A DNA stretch of 64,000 nucleotides from Polynucleobacter parvulilacunae (GTDB lineage Bacteria; Pseudomonadota; Gammaproteobacteria; Burkholderiales; Burkholderiaceae): assembly GCF_018881715.1 (NCBI RefSeq), contig NZ_JACVPW010000001.1, positions 521,337 through 585,336 of the forward strand, written 5' to 3'. A program made the position numbers and the translations under genes. Under the pieces are notes generated by a model, which saw only the letters and a list, made by a program, of their open reading frames with translations, was not told the DNA's origin and searched no databases. This document shows, one piece after another, positions 46,041 to 55,273 of the stretch (position 1 is its first letter; every line of letters begins with the position of its first letter).

Positions 46041-46409
46041 ATGATACAAACCGAAAGTAGATTACAGGTTGCCGATAACACAGGCGCCAGTGAAGTATTG
46101 TGCATCAAGGTATTGGGCGGGTCTAAGCGTCGTTACGCCAGTATCGGTGATGTCATTAAAGTGACTGTAAAGTCCGCTGCTCCACGTGGCCGTGTAAAAA
46201 AAGGTGATATTTATAACGCCGTAGTAGTGAGAACTGCTAAGGGTGTTCGCCGTCCAGATGGTTCATTGATTAAGTTCGATGGCAACGCTGCGGTATTGCT
46301 CAACGCTAAGTTAGAGCCAATTGGCACACGCATCTTCGGACCAGTTACACGCGAATTGCGTACTGAGAAGTTCATGAAGATCGTTTCTCTCGCCCCCGAA
46401 GTTATTTAA
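46041..46409 (+). CDS. rplN: 50S ribosomal protein L14
   Basis: 122 residues. L14 is a subunit-interface protein and docking point for the RsfS silencing factor. [16 protein letters not shown] is the family start. First gene of the spc-type unit, 9 bp before rplX. Confidence 0.99.
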   Translation: MIQTESRLQVADNTGASEVLCIKVLGGSKRRYASIGDVIKVTVKSAAPRGRVKKGDIYNAVVVRTAKGVRRPDGSLIKFDGNAAVLLNAKLEPIGTRIFGPVTRELRTEKFMKIVSLAPEVI

Positions 46410-46418
46410 GAGGCTGAT

Positions 46419-46727
46419 ATGAAAAAGATTCGTAAAGGTGATTCCGTAGTTCTGTTGACTGGCCGCGATAAGGGCAAGCAAGGAACTGTTACAGCCGTTC
46501 TCGAGAACAAATTAGTAATCGAAGGCGTAAATATTTATAAAAAGAGCGTTAAGCCAAATCCTGCAGCCGGTGTTACTGGCGGCATGATTGACAAGACGAT
46601 GCCTGTTCACATTTCTAATGTGGCTGTGGTTGACGGTAACGGCAAACCATCACGTGTTGGTATCAAACTCGTGGACGGTAAAAAGCAACGTTTCCTCAAA
46701 ACCACTGGCGCAACTTTAAGCGCATAA
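46419..46727 (+). CDS. rplX: 50S ribosomal protein L24
   Basis: 102 residues, KOW domain at the N-terminus ([21 protein letters not shown]). An early 50S assembly initiator. 16 bp before rplE. Confidence 0.98.
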   Translation: MKKIRKGDSVVLLTGRDKGKQGTVTAVLENKLVIEGVNIYKKSVKPNPAAGVTGGMIDKTMPVHISNVAVVDGNGKPSRVGIKLVDGKKQRFLKTTGATLSA

Positions 46728-46743
46728 GGGGCACGGAGAAATT

Positions 46744-47286
46744 ATGAGCACACGTTTTCAAGAACACTATCAAGCTAAAGTTGTTGCTGATTTGATCGCC
46801 AAATTTGGTTACAAGTCAGTAATGGAAGTTCCACGCATCACTAAGGTAACCCTGAACATGGGCTTGGGCGATGCAGTCAACGACAAGAAAATTATCGAAA
46901 ATGCAGTTGGCGATTTAACTAAAGTTGCAGGCCAAAAGCCAGTTGTAACTAAAGCTAAAAAAGCGATTGCAGGTTTCAAGATTCGTCAAGGCTACCCAAT
47001 CGGTGCCATGGTGACATTGCGTGGTGCACGCATGTACGAATTCTTGGATCGTTTCGTTACTGTTGCATTGCCACGCGTACGTGACTTCCGCGGTATTTCT
47101 GGGAAAGCATTTGACGGCCGTGGTAACTACAACATCGGCGTTAAAGAACAGATCATTTTCCCTGAAATCGAATACGACAAAATTGATGCCCTCCGCGGTC
47201 TCAATATCAGTATTACGACGACTGCTAAAACCGACGAAGAAGCAAAAGCTTTGTTGGCAGCATTCAAATTCCCTTTCCGCAATTAA
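46744..47286 (+). CDS. rplE: 50S ribosomal protein L5
   Basis: 180 residues. L5 carries 5S rRNA into the central protuberance and contacts P-site t[19 protein letters not shown] and [17 protein letters not shown] motifs are present. 9 bp before rpsN. Confidence 0.99.
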   Translation: MSTRFQEHYQAKVVADLIAKFGYKSVMEVPRITKVTLNMGLGDAVNDKKIIENAVGDLTKVAGQKPVVTKAKKAIAGFKIRQGYPIGAMVTLRGARMYEFLDRFVTVALPRVRDFRGISGKAFDGRGNYNIGVKEQIIFPEIEYDKIDALRGLNISITTTAKTDEEAKALLAAFKFPFRN

Positions 47287-47295
47287 GAGGCTAAC

Positions 47296-47601
47296 GTGGC
47301 AAAACTATCCCTAATTGAGCGCGAGAATAAGCGCGCAAAAACTGTAGAGAAGTACGCTGCCAAGCGTGCTGAACTCAAAGCGATCATTGCTGATCAATCA
47401 CGCAGCGATGAAGAGCGCTATGAAGCTCGCTTGAAGCTACAGGCACTTCCACGTAACGCAAGCCCGATTCGTCAAAGAAATCGTTGTTCATTAACCGGTC
47501 GCCCACGTGGCACATTCCGTAAATTCGGTTTGGCTCGTAGCAAGATTCGTGAAATCGCCTTCCGTGGCGAAATCCCCGGTTTAACCAAGGCCAGCTGGTA
47601 A
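47296..47601 (+). CDS. rpsN: 30S ribosomal protein S14 (zinc-free type)
   Basis: 101 residues from GTG 47296. The long S14 form without CxxC zinc pairs; [14 protein letters not shown] and [10 protein letters not shown] are typical. A GTG start here may tune its rate. 24 bp before rpsH. Confidence 0.97.
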   Translation: MAKLSLIERENKRAKTVEKYAAKRAELKAIIADQSRSDEERYEARLKLQALPRNASPIRQRNRCSLTGRPRGTFRKFGLARSKIREIAFRGEIPGLTKASW

Positions 47602-47625
47602 GCGGCGAAAGAATTAGGAGAACTC

Positions 47626-48021
47626 ATGAGTATCAGCGATCCAATCGCCGACATGTTGACAAGGATCCGCAATGCGCAAGCAGTGCAGAAACCCGTAGTC
47701 TTGATGCCGTCGTCAAAAGTTAAAGTAGCCATCGCAAAAGTTTTGCAAGATGAAGGCTATATCGAAAGTTTCGAAATCAAAGGTGAAGCAGCTAAGCCAG
47801 TGCTCCACATAGATCTCAAATACTATGCAGGCCGTCCTGTTATTGAGCGTATTGACCGTGTATCTACACCAAGTCTGCGTATCTATAAAGGCCGTCATGA
47901 CATTCCAGAAGTAATGAATGGCTTGGGCATTGCAATTATTTCAACCCCTCAAGGCGTAATGACAGACCGTAAAGCACGTGCAACAGGCGTGGGCGGCGAA
48001 GTTATTTGCTACGTAGCTTAA
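47626..48021 (+). CDS. rpsH: 30S ribosomal protein S8
   Basis: 131 residues. S8 binds 16S helix 21 and, in E. coli, represses the spc operon at rpl[19 protein letters not shown] and the C-terminal [14 protein letters not shown] are family motifs. 10 bp before rplF. Confidence 0.98.
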
Positions 48022-48031
48022 GGAGCGAAAT

Positions 48032-48565
48032 ATGTCCCGCGTAGGTAAATCACCAATTACAGTTCCTAAAGGCGCTGAAATCAGCATCAATGGTGCAAAC
48101 ATTACTGTTAAAGGCCCACTGGGCACCTTGACACATAACTTGCATCCGTCTGTTGGTTTGAAACAAGAAGATGGCGTATTGACAGTTGTTTTAAATAACG
48201 ACTCACCAGAAGCTGGTGCACAGTCAGGTACAGCACGTGCTTTAGTTAACAACATGGTTGTTGGCGTAACTGCTGGCTTTGAGCGCAAGCTCAGCTTGGT
48301 AGGCGTTGGTTACCGTGCTGCTGCCCAAGGCGAAACATTGAAATTACAGTTGGGTTTCTCACACGACATTATTTACAACCTGCCAAAGGGTGTAAAGGCT
48401 GAGACTCCGACTCAAACTGAAATCATTATCAAAGGTTCCAACAAGCAGCAAGTTGGCCAGGTCGCTGCTGAAGTTCGCGCATACCGTTCACCAGAGCCAT
48501 ATAAAGGCAAGGGTGTTCGCTACGTGGATGAGGTTGTGCATCTGAAAGAAACTAAGAAGAAGTAA
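48032..48565 (+). CDS. rplF: 50S ribosomal protein L6
   Basis: 177 residues, two repeated alpha/beta domains. L6 lies near the factor-binding site. [12 protein letters not shown] and [14 protein letters not shown] are signatures. 13 bp before rplR. Confidence 0.99.
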   Translation: MSRVGKSPITVPKGAEISINGANITVKGPLGTLTHNLHPSVGLKQEDGVLTVVLNNDSPEAGAQSGTARALVNNMVVGVTAGFERKLSLVGVGYRAAAQGETLKLQLGFSHDIIYNLPKGVKAETPTQTEIIIKGSNKQQVGQVAAEVRAYRSPEPYKGKGVRYVDEVVHLKETKKK

Positions 48566-48578
48566 GCGAGATTAGAAA

Positions 48579-48932
48579 ATGAATAAAGACGAATCCAGAC
48601 AAAGACGCGCTAGGCAGACTCGTATTCGCATTGCCGAAGCTTTGGCAAATCGCTTAACAGTTATCCGTAGCAATACTCATATTTCTGCTCAGGTTTATAG
48701 CCCATGCGGAACCAAAGTTGTAGCAGCTGCTTCAACAATGGAAAAAGATTTGCGCCAAGCGATCAAAAACGGCGGCAACGCTGAAGCGGCAAAACAAATC
48801 GGCAAATTAGTTGCTGAGCGTGCTGTTAAGGCAGGCGTTGTTGATGTTGCGTTTGATCGTTCCGGTCATCGTTACCACGGCCGTATTAAGGCCTTAGCTG
48901 AAGCTGCGCGTGAAGCCGGCCTGAAGTTCTAA
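48579..48932 (+). CDS. rplR: 50S ribosomal protein L18
   Basis: 117 residues. L18 binds 5S rRNA with L5. The basic N-terminus ([12 protein letters not shown]) and [20 protein letters not shown] are typical. 18 bp before rpsE. Confidence 0.98.
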   Translation: MNKDESRQRRARQTRIRIAEALANRLTVIRSNTHISAQVYSPCGTKVVAAASTMEKDLRQAIKNGGNAEAAKQIGKLVAERAVKAGVVDVAFDRSGHRYHGRIKALAEAAREAGLKF

Positions 48933-48950
48933 TAGGGTTTAGGAAAAAAC

Positions 48951-49469
48951 ATGGCAAAAATGCAAACTAAGATGCAAAACGAAGAGCGTGATGATGGTCT
49001 TCGCGAGAAGATGATCGCTGTTAATCGTGTAACTAAAGTGGTTAAGGGTGGTCGTATTCTCGGCTTCGCTGCACTCACTGTAGTTGGCGATGGCGATGGC
49101 CGCATCGGCATGGGTAAAGGCAAATCAAAAGAAGTTCCAGTTGCTGTTCAAAAAGCAATGGACGAAGCTCGTCGCAAGATGATCAAAGTAACTTTGCGTA
49201 AAGGTACTTTGCAGCACACTGTTACTGGTCAACATGGCGCGTCACGCGTTTTGATTTCTCCAGCTAAAGACGGTACTGGAATTATTGCTGGCGGCCCAAT
49301 GCGCGCAATTTTCGACGTAATGGGTGTAACTAACGTGGTTGCTAAGTCACTTGGCTCTACAAACCCGTACAACTTGGTTCGTGCAACCATTGATGGTTTG
49401 AGCAAGATGAGTACTCCTGCTGAGATTGCTGCTAAGCGCGGTAAGTCAGTTGAAGAGATTCTCGGCTAA
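48951..49469 (+). CDS. rpsE: 30S ribosomal protein S5
   Basis: 172 residues. S5 affects accuracy and mRNA unwinding. The double-stranded-RNA-binding-like domain ([19 protein letters not shown]) and the [13 protein letters not shown] loop, the spectinomycin region, are wild type. 24 bp before rpmD. Confidence 0.99.
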   Translation: MAKMQTKMQNEERDDGLREKMIAVNRVTKVVKGGRILGFAALTVVGDGDGRIGMGKGKSKEVPVAVQKAMDEARRKMIKVTLRKGTLQHTVTGQHGASRVLISPAKDGTGIIAGGPMRAIFDVMGVTNVVAKSLGSTNPYNLVRATIDGLSKMSTPAEIAAKRGKSVEEILG

Positions 49470-49493
49470 GACCAAAAGATTAGGAATCTACAA

Positions 49494-49682
49494 ATGACAA
49501 CATCTAACTCCAAAGTCAAACTGCAATTAGTACGCAGCTTGATCGGTACACGCGAAAGCCACCGTGCAACTGTACGAGGCTTAGGCCTTCGTCGCATCAA
49601 TTCAGTATCTGAATTGGAAGACACTCCAGCTGTTCGCGGCATGATTAATAAAGTTTCTTATCTAGTTAAAGTCGTTGGCTAA
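49494..49682 (+). CDS. rpmD: 50S ribosomal protein L30
   Basis: 62 residues. Short family: [27 protein letters not shown] is typical. 27 bp before rplO. Confidence 0.97.
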   Translation: MTTSNSKVKLQLVRSLIGTRESHRATVRGLGLRRINSVSELEDTPAVRGMINKVSYLVKVVG

Positions 49683-49709
49683 TAACTAGCAAGTAAATAG
49701 GCGAAGAAT

Positions 49710-50150
49710 ATGCAACTCAACACAATTAAACCTGCAGAAGGCTCCAAGAAAAACCGTCGTCGCGTTGGTCGCGGTATTGGTTCTGGTCTTGGTAAAACTG
49801 CTGGCCGTGGTCACAAAGGTCAAAAATCCCGTTCTGGTGGTTTCCATAAGGTCGGATTTGAAGGCGGTCAGATGCCTATGTATCGTCGTTTGCCAAAACG
49901 CGGTTTCGTGTCTTTGACGCGTCGTCACGTTGGTCAAATTACTTTGAACGACTTAGCAAAAATCAATTTGCCAGAAGTAGACTTATTGGTATTGAGAGCT
50001 CATGGCTTTGCTGGTGAGCAAATCAATGCAGTTAAGGTTATCAAGACTGGTGAACTCAAGATTGCTGTAACCCTCAAGGGCATCACAGCAACTGCTGGCG
50101 CTAAAGCAGCTATTGAAGCTGCTGGCGGCAAATTGGTTGAATTGGTTTAA
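49710..50150 (+). CDS. rplO: 50S ribosomal protein L15
   Basis: 146 residues. A late 50S assembly protein with a Gly/Arg-rich N-terminus ([19 protein letters not shown]) and a globular C-domain. 17 bp before secY. Confidence 0.98.
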   Translation: MQLNTIKPAEGSKKNRRRVGRGIGSGLGKTAGRGHKGQKSRSGGFHKVGFEGGQMPMYRRLPKRGFVSLTRRHVGQITLNDLAKINLPEVDLLVLRAHGFAGEQINAVKVIKTGELKIAVTLKGITATAGAKAAIEAAGGKLVELV

Positions 50151-50167
50151 TAGGTCTTTTAGTAGAT

Positions 50168-51505
50168 ATGGCATTAGCACCTACCAATAACGCAAACACT
50201 GCAGCATCAGGCGGCAAGTTTGGCGAACTACGCCAACGCTTAGTCTTCCTGGTGTTGGCTTTGCTCGTGTTCCGTTTAGGTGCTCATATTCCAGTTCCTG
50301 GAATTGATCCAGACCAATTGGCAAAGTTATTTTCTGGCCAAAAAGACGGTATCTTGGGAATGTTTAACTTGTTCTCAGGTGGCGCCCTATCTCGCTTCAC
50401 TGTATTTGCTTTAGGCATCATGCCTTACATCTCTGCGTCGATCATCATGCAGTTGATGACGATTGTTGTTCCTTCTTTGGAGTCTTTGAAAAAAGAAGGT
50501 CAAGCTGGTCAACGTAAGATTACTCAGTACACACGCTATGGTACTGTGCTCTTGGCAACATTCCAAGCATTGGGTATTTCTGTTGCCTTGCAGGCTCAGC
50601 CAGGTTTGGTTATCAACCCAGGTTTGATGTTTGAATTGAACACTGTAGTAACTTTGGTTACCGGCACGATGTTCTTGATGTGGCTTGGCGAGCAAATTAC
50701 TGAGCGTGGTCTTGGTAACGGTATTTCGATCATTATTTTCGGTGGCATTGTTTCTGGCTTACCAAATGCATTGGCTAGCTTGTTAGAGTTAGTTCGTACT
50801 GGCTCAATGAATATTATTTCTGCGCTTTTGATTGTTGTGATCGTTGCAGCAGTAACTTATTTTGTGGTGTTTGTAGAGCGCGGTCAGCGCCGTATCTTGG
50901 TGAACTACGCTAAGCGTCAAGTTGGCAACAAGATTTACGGTGGTCAGTCCTCTTACTTCCCATTGAAGTTGAACATGGCAGGCGTTATTCCTCCAATTTT
51001 TGCTTCTTCAATTATTTTGTTCCCTGCAACGATTGCTGGCTGGTTTACATCAGGCGAGCCAACCAATATGTTCAGCAGAATTATTAAAGACTTGGCAGCT
51101 ACTTTGGCTCCAGGCCAGCCTGTGTATACAATTTTGTACGCAGCAGCGATTATTTTCTTCTGTTTCTTCTATACCGCTTTGGTATTTAACAGCCGTGAGA
51201 CTGCTGAGAACTTGAAGAAGAGCGGCGCCTTTGTTCCTGGTATTCGTCCAGGTGATCAAACAGCGCGTTACATCGATAAGATTTTGGTGCGCTTAACTTT
51301 GGCTGGTGCAATTTATATGGTTCTGGTTTGCTTGTTGCCAGAATTCTTGGTGCTGAAGTACAACGTGCCGTTCTATTTCGGCGGTACTTCATTATTAATT
51401 ATTGTTGTTGTTGCAATGGATTTCATGGCTCAAGTTCAGTCATTCGTCATGCAACAGCAGTACGGCTCTTTAATGAAGAAAGCCAACTTTAAGATGGGCG
51501 CTTAA
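50168..51505 (+). CDS. secY: Preprotein translocase subunit SecY
   Basis: 445 residues, ten membrane helices. SecY is the pore of the Sec channel with SecE and SecG. The plug and lateral gate regions, the [17 protein letters not shown] helix and the cytosolic loop [22 protein letters not shown] are intact. It lies in the spc unit, 4 bp before infA. Confidence 0.99.
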   Translation: MALAPTNNANTAASGGKFGELRQRLVFLVLALLVFRLGAHIPVPGIDPDQLAKLFSGQKDGILGMFNLFSGGALSRFTVFALGIMPYISASIIMQLMTIVVPSLESLKKEGQAGQRKITQYTRYGTVLLATFQALGISVALQAQPGLVINPGLMFELNTVVTLVTGTMFLMWLGEQITERGLGNGISIIIFGGIVSGLPNALASLLELVRTGSMNIISALLIVVIVAAVTYFVVFVERGQRRILVNYAKRQVGNKIYGGQSSYFPLKLNMAGVIPPIFASSIILFPATIAGWFTSGEPTNMFSRIIKDLAATLAPGQPVYTILYAAAIIFFCFFYTALVFNSRETAENLKKSGAFVPGIRPGDQTARYIDKILVRLTLAGAIYMVLVCLLPEFLVLKYNVPFYFGGTSLLIIVVVAMDFMAQVQSFVMQQQYGSLMKKANFKMGA

Positions 51506-51509
51506 CTGA

Positions 51510-51728
51510 ATGTCTAAAGACGATGTAATTCAGATGGCGGGAGAAGTAGTGGAGAATTTGCCGAACGCGATGTTTCGCGTGAAGCTAGAAAACGGACATG
51601 TGGTTCTAGGGCACATTTCCGGAAAAATGCGGATGCACTATATCCGTATTTTGCCGGGAGATAAGGTGACGGTGGAGATGACTCCTTACGACCTGACGCG
51701 CGCAAGAATCATTTTCCGCGCGAAGTAA
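51510..51728 (+). CDS. infA: Translation initiation factor IF-1 (codon use differs from neighbours)
   Basis: 72 residues, OB fold. IF-1 blocks the A site during initiation. [24 protein letters not shown] and [20 protein letters not shown] are typical. It starts 4 bp after secY. Codons are unlike the flanking ribosomal genes: CTA twice, GGA three times, GGG, CGG, AGA, GCG and CCG, with no GGT, where neighbours prefer GGT, CGT, GCA/GCT and CCA/CCT. This suggests weaker selection or a separate origin. Confidence 0.97.
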   Translation: MSKDDVIQMAGEVVENLPNAMFRVKLENGHVVLGHISGKMRMHYIRILPGDKVTVEMTPYDLTRARIIFRAK

Positions 51729-51762
51729 AGATTAAGTAGTACCTATTTTTAAGAGGTGAGTT

Positions 51763-51879
51763 ATGAAAGTTTTAGCATCCGTTAAGTGTATTTGCAGAAA
51801 TTGCAAGATCATTAAGCGCAAACGCGTTGTGCGCGTGATCTGTTCTTCAGACGCACGTCATAAGCAGCGTCAAGGCTGA
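51763..51879 (+). CDS. rpmJ: 50S ribosomal protein L36 (zinc-binding type)
   Basis: 38 residues, too short for many gene finders. [20 protein letters not shown] then [15 protein letters not shown]; Cys11, Cys14, Cys27 and a His form the zinc site of the C-plus type, with an extra Cys9. It lies between infA and rpsM with an AGAGGTGAG ribosome binding site. Confidence 0.97.
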   Translation: MKVLASVKCICRNCKIIKRKRVVRVICSSDARHKQRQG

Positions 51880-51903
51880 TCTGGTTAATTAAGAGGAAAT
51901 CTC

Positions 51904-52269
51904 ATGGCACGTATCGCTGGGGTAAATATCCCAAATCATCAACATACTGTTATCGGTTTAACAGCAATTTTTGGCATTGGCACAACTCGTGCACGCAAAA
52001 TTTGTGAAACCACAGGTGTTGCAATCGACAAAAAAGTTAAAGACCTTACTGACGGTGACTTGGAAAAGTTGCGTGATGAAGTAGGTAAATTCATTACTGA
52101 AGGTGACCTTCGTCGTGAAGTAACTATGAGCATCAAGCGTTTGATGGACTTAGGTTGCTACCGCGGTGTGCGTCATCGTAAGGGCTTGCCTGTACGTGGT
52201 CAACGTACTAAGACTAACGCGCGTACCCGTAAGGGCCCACGTAAGTCTGGCGTGCAACTGAAGAAATAA
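51904..52269 (+). CDS. rpsM: 30S ribosomal protein S13
   Basis: 121 residues. S13 bridges to the 50S and contacts P-site t[17 protein letters not shown] and the C-terminal [18 protein letters not shown] are family motifs. Starts the alpha-type group; 18 bp before rpsK. Confidence 0.99.
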   Translation: MARIAGVNIPNHQHTVIGLTAIFGIGTTRARKICETTGVAIDKKVKDLTDGDLEKLRDEVGKFITEGDLRREVTMSIKRLMDLGCYRGVRHRKGLPVRGQRTKTNARTRKGPRKSGVQLKK

Positions 52270-52287
52270 TCAAGAAAGTTTATTGAC

Positions 52288-52695
52288 ATGGCAAAACAAC
52301 AATCCGCTTCCGCCGCTTCACAGCGCGCTCGTAAGAAGGTTAAAAAGAACGTTGCTGACGGTATTGCGCACGTTCACGCTTCTTTTAACAACACCATTAT
52401 TACGATCACTGATCGTCAAGGAAATGCGCTTTCATGGGCAACTTCTGGCGGACAGGGCTTCAAAGGCTCACGTAAATCAACACCTTTTGCTGCTCAGGTA
52501 GCTGCAGAAGTTGCTGGTAAGACTGCCATTGAATGCGGTATCAAGAACTTAGAAGTTCAGATCAAAGGCCCAGGCCCAGGTCGTGAATCAGCAGTTCGTG
52601 CATTGAACTCATTGGGCATCAAGATTACTGAGATTCAAGACGTAACTCCAGTTCCACACAATGGTTGCCGTCCTCCTAAGCGTCGTCGTATCTAA
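52288..52695 (+). CDS. rpsK: 30S ribosomal protein S11
   Basis: 135 residues. S11 lies on the platform near the mRNA exit. The C-terminal [17 protein letters not shown] is a signature. It is followed by a 118-nt leader before rpsD. Confidence 0.99.
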   Translation: MAKQQSASAASQRARKKVKKNVADGIAHVHASFNNTIITITDRQGNALSWATSGGQGFKGSRKSTPFAAQVAAEVAGKTAIECGIKNLEVQIKGPGPGRESAVRALNSLGIKITEIQDVTPVPHNGCRPPKRRRI

Positions 52696-52813
52696 GCTTG
52701 GAAGTTGGCAGTACAACAGTTTCAGTAGTTTTTTATTAAAGCCCACTGTTCGCCTGATTTAAAGGGCGAACTCACCGCCGGTCGTAAGACTGCGGCAAAG
52801 AAAGGAAAGCATC
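52696..52813 (+). promoter_or_regulatory. rpsK-rpsD gap with two hairpins
   Basis: Stem 1: GTTCGCC (52748-52754) with GGCGAAC (52765-52771). Stem 2: GCCG (52777-52780) with CGGC (52793-52796), a 2-nt bulge, then GTC with GAC closed by a GTAA tetraloop of GNRA type. The second ends a few bases before the rpsD Shine-Dalgarno AAGGAAAG. S4 controls its operon in other bacteria, so an S4 site here is plausible. Confidence 0.55.
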
Positions 52814-53437
52814 GTGGCACGTTACTTAGGGCCTAAGGCCAAATTAGCACGTCGGGAAGGTACCGACTTATTTTTAAAGAGCGCACGTCGCGCCCTGTCA
52901 GACAAGTGCAAGTTAGATACTAAGCCTGGTCAACATGGCCGTACATCTGGCTCAAGAACATCTGATTACGGTAATCAATTGCGTGAAAAGCAAAAGGTTA
53001 AGCGTATCTATGGCGTATTAGAGCGTCAATTCCGTCGTTACTTCGCAGAAGCTGAGCGTCGTAAGGGCAACACTGGTGAAACATTGCTCCAGTTGCTTGA
53101 GTCACGTTTAGATAACGTGGTTTATCGCATGGGCTTTGGTTCAACACGCGCTGAAGCACGTCAGTTGGTTTCTCATTGCGCAATTTTGCTCAATGGTAGC
53201 CCTGTAAATATTCCATCAATTCAGGTTAAGCCTGGTGATGTAGTTGCAATTCGTGAAAAAGCGAAGAAGCAAGCGCGTATTACAGAATCACTCAATTTGG
53301 TTGGGCAAATGGCAGCTGTTACTTGGGTTTCAGTTGACGCAGCCAAGCTCGAGGGAACATTTAAGCAAGTGCCTGACCGTGAAGACATTAGCGGTGAAAT
53401 TAATGAAAGTTTGATCGTTGAATTGTATTCACGCTAA
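52814..53437 (+). CDS. rpsD: 30S ribosomal protein S4
   Basis: 207 residues from GTG 52814. S4 starts 16S folding and influences accuracy. [20 protein letters not shown] and the S4 domain [20 protein letters not shown] are clear. 23 bp before rpoA. Confidence 0.99.
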   Translation: MARYLGPKAKLARREGTDLFLKSARRALSDKCKLDTKPGQHGRTSGSRTSDYGNQLREKQKVKRIYGVLERQFRRYFAEAERRKGNTGETLLQLLESRLDNVVYRMGFGSTRAEARQLVSHCAILLNGSPVNIPSIQVKPGDVVAIREKAKKQARITESLNLVGQMAAVTWVSVDAAKLEGTFKQVPDREDISGEINESLIVELYSR

Positions 53438-53460
53438 TTAGGCACTCTCAAGGAAAAAAT

Positions 53461-54441
53461 ATGCAAACAAATTTGCTCAAGCCAAAGATTATTTCTGTTG
53501 AAGCGCTTACCGCCAACCAAGCTAAGGTTGTTATGGAGCCGTTCGAGCGTGGCTATGGCCACACACTCGGAAATGCATTACGTCGTGTACTGTTGTCCTC
53601 GATGGTTGGTTATGCGCCAACTGAAGTAGCTATTGCTGGTGTTGTTCATGAGTACTCCACATTGGATGGAGTTCAAGAGGATGTAGTAAACCTCTTGTTG
53701 AACCTCAAAGGTATCGTATTTAAATTGCAGTCACGTGACGAAGTTACTATCAATTTGCGTAAAGAAGGCCCAGGCGTTGTTACAGCAAAAGATATCGACT
53801 TGCCACATGATGTAGAAATCATGAACCCTGATCATGTGATCGCTCACTTGTCAGCTGGTGGTAAGTTGGACATGCAGATCAAGGTTGAAAAAGGCCGTGG
53901 TTATGTACCAGGTAACGTTCGTCAGTACAGCGACGAAACTACTAAGATCATTGGCCGTATCGTTTTAGATGCATCATTTAGCCCGGTTAGCCGTGTTAGC
54001 TATGCTGTTGAGTCTGCTCGTGTTGAGCAACGTACCGACCTCGATCGTTTAGTGATGACTATCGAAACTAACGGTGTGTTGTCTCCTGAAGAAGCAATTC
54101 GTCAAGCAGCTAGCATCTTGGTTGATCAGTTAGTTGTATTCGCAGCCCTCGAAAGCAGCGAAGTTTCTGGTGATTTGGCACCAAGCCGCTCTTCAATGGT
54201 TGATCCAATGTTGATGCGTCCGGTTGATGATCTCGAGCTCACAGTTCGCTCTGCAAACTGCTTGAAGGCTGAGAACATTTACTACATCGGTGACTTGATT
54301 CAACGTACAGAGAATGAATTGTTGAAGACGCCTAATCTAGGTCGCAAATCTTTGAATGAAATTAAAGATGTTTTGGCGGCTCGTGGCTTAAGTCTTGGCA
54401 TGAAACTCGAAAGCTGGCCTCCAGCTAACCTCGAGAAATAA
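53461..54441 (+). CDS. rpoA: RNA polymerase subunit alpha
   Basis: 326 residues. The N-terminal assembly domain ([17 protein letters not shown]) and the C-terminal domain that reads UP elements and activators ([20 protein letters not shown]) are both intact, joined by a Ser/Asp linker. In the alpha cluster between rpsD and rplQ. Confidence 0.99.
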   Translation: MQTNLLKPKIISVEALTANQAKVVMEPFERGYGHTLGNALRRVLLSSMVGYAPTEVAIAGVVHEYSTLDGVQEDVVNLLLNLKGIVFKLQSRDEVTINLRKEGPGVVTAKDIDLPHDVEIMNPDHVIAHLSAGGKLDMQIKVEKGRGYVPGNVRQYSDETTKIIGRIVLDASFSPVSRVSYAVESARVEQRTDLDRLVMTIETNGVLSPEEAIRQAASILVDQLVVFAALESSEVSGDLAPSRSSMVDPMLMRPVDDLELTVRSANCLKAENIYYIGDLIQRTENELLKTPNLGRKSLNEIKDVLAARGLSLGMKLESWPPANLEK

Positions 54442-54457
54442 TTAGAAAGGAAGCATC

Positions 54458-54853
54458 ATGCGTCACGGAAACGGCTTACGCAAACTAAACAGAACATCAT
54501 CACATCGCCTAGCGATGCTGCGCAACATGTCCAATTCACTTTTGGAGCACGAAGTCATTAAAACGACTTTGCCAAAAGCAAAAGAATTGCGCATGGTTGT
54601 TGAGCCTTTAATTACCTTAGGTAAAAAAGACAACTTAGCAAACCGTCGCTTAGCATTCAATCGCACACGTGATCGCGATATCGTAACCAAGCTCTTTACA
54701 GAGCTCGGCCCACGCTACGCAACACGTCCAGGTGGCTACCTTCGTATTTTGAAGTTTGGCTTCCGTCATGGCGACAATGCACCAATGGCTTTGGTTGAGT
54801 TGGTAGATCGCCCAGAAGTTGAAGAAACAGCAGTAGTAGCTGAAGAGGCTTAA
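54458..54853 (+). CDS. rplQ: 50S ribosomal protein L17
   Basis: 131 residues. L17 is at the tunnel exit. [24 protein letters not shown] is typical; a short acidic C-terminus ([12 protein letters not shown]) follows the globular domain. Last gene of the 32-kb translation cluster; terminator at 54871. Confidence 0.98.
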   Translation: MRHGNGLRKLNRTSSHRLAMLRNMSNSLLEHEVIKTTLPKAKELRMVVEPLITLGKKDNLANRRLAFNRTRDRDIVTKLFTELGPRYATRPGGYLRILKFGFRHGDNAPMALVELVDRPEVEETAVVAEEA

Positions 54854-54870
54854 GTCTCCCGGTTACGGTA

Positions 54871-54898
54871 AAAAGCCAGGCTTCGGTCTGGCTTTTTT
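54871..54898 (+). terminator. Intrinsic terminator after rplQ
   Basis: AAAAGCCAG (54871-54879) with CTGGCTTTT (54888-54896), loop containing a TTCG tetraloop, followed by further T. Strong end to the ribosomal protein cluster. Confidence 0.93.
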
Positions 54899-54922
54899 CA
54901 TTTAACAGGTTATAAATACAGA

Positions 54923-55273
54923 ATGTCTGAAAACCTCCAGGTCAATCCCATAAAGCTTTTGGTGGTGCTCACTAGCCTTCCTGATATGGAGGCCGCCAAG
55001 GGCTTAGCAAGGTCCTTGGTTGAGCAGAATTTAGCTGCTTGTGTGCAAATTACTGAAGGAGTTCACTCAATATATCGTTGGGAGGGTAAGGTTCGTGAAG
55101 AACGCGAAGTTTTGCTTTCAGCGAAGACAACTAATGCAAAGTGGCTTGTGATCTCCACCTTTATTAAAAATGCACATCCATACGATCTTCCCGAGATATT
55201 GGCTTTTTCTCCTGAGCAATATGAAGAGCAATACGGCAAGTGGGTAGAGTCTGAGGTAAATTCGAAGTCATGA
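54923..55273 (+). CDS. cutA: Divalent-cation tolerance protein CutA
   Basis: 116 residues. CutA1 is a trimeric ferredoxin-like-fold protein linked to copper tolerance. NLAACVQITEGVHSIYRWEGKV and the SAKTTNAKW run are family motifs. It overlaps dsbD by 4 bp (ATGA), a common cutA-dsbD pair. Confidence 0.95.
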   Translation: MSENLQVNPIKLLVVLTSLPDMEAAKGLARSLVEQNLAACVQITEGVHSIYRWEGKVREEREVLLSAKTTNAKWLVISTFIKNAHPYDLPEILAFSPEQYEEQYGKWVESEVNSKS

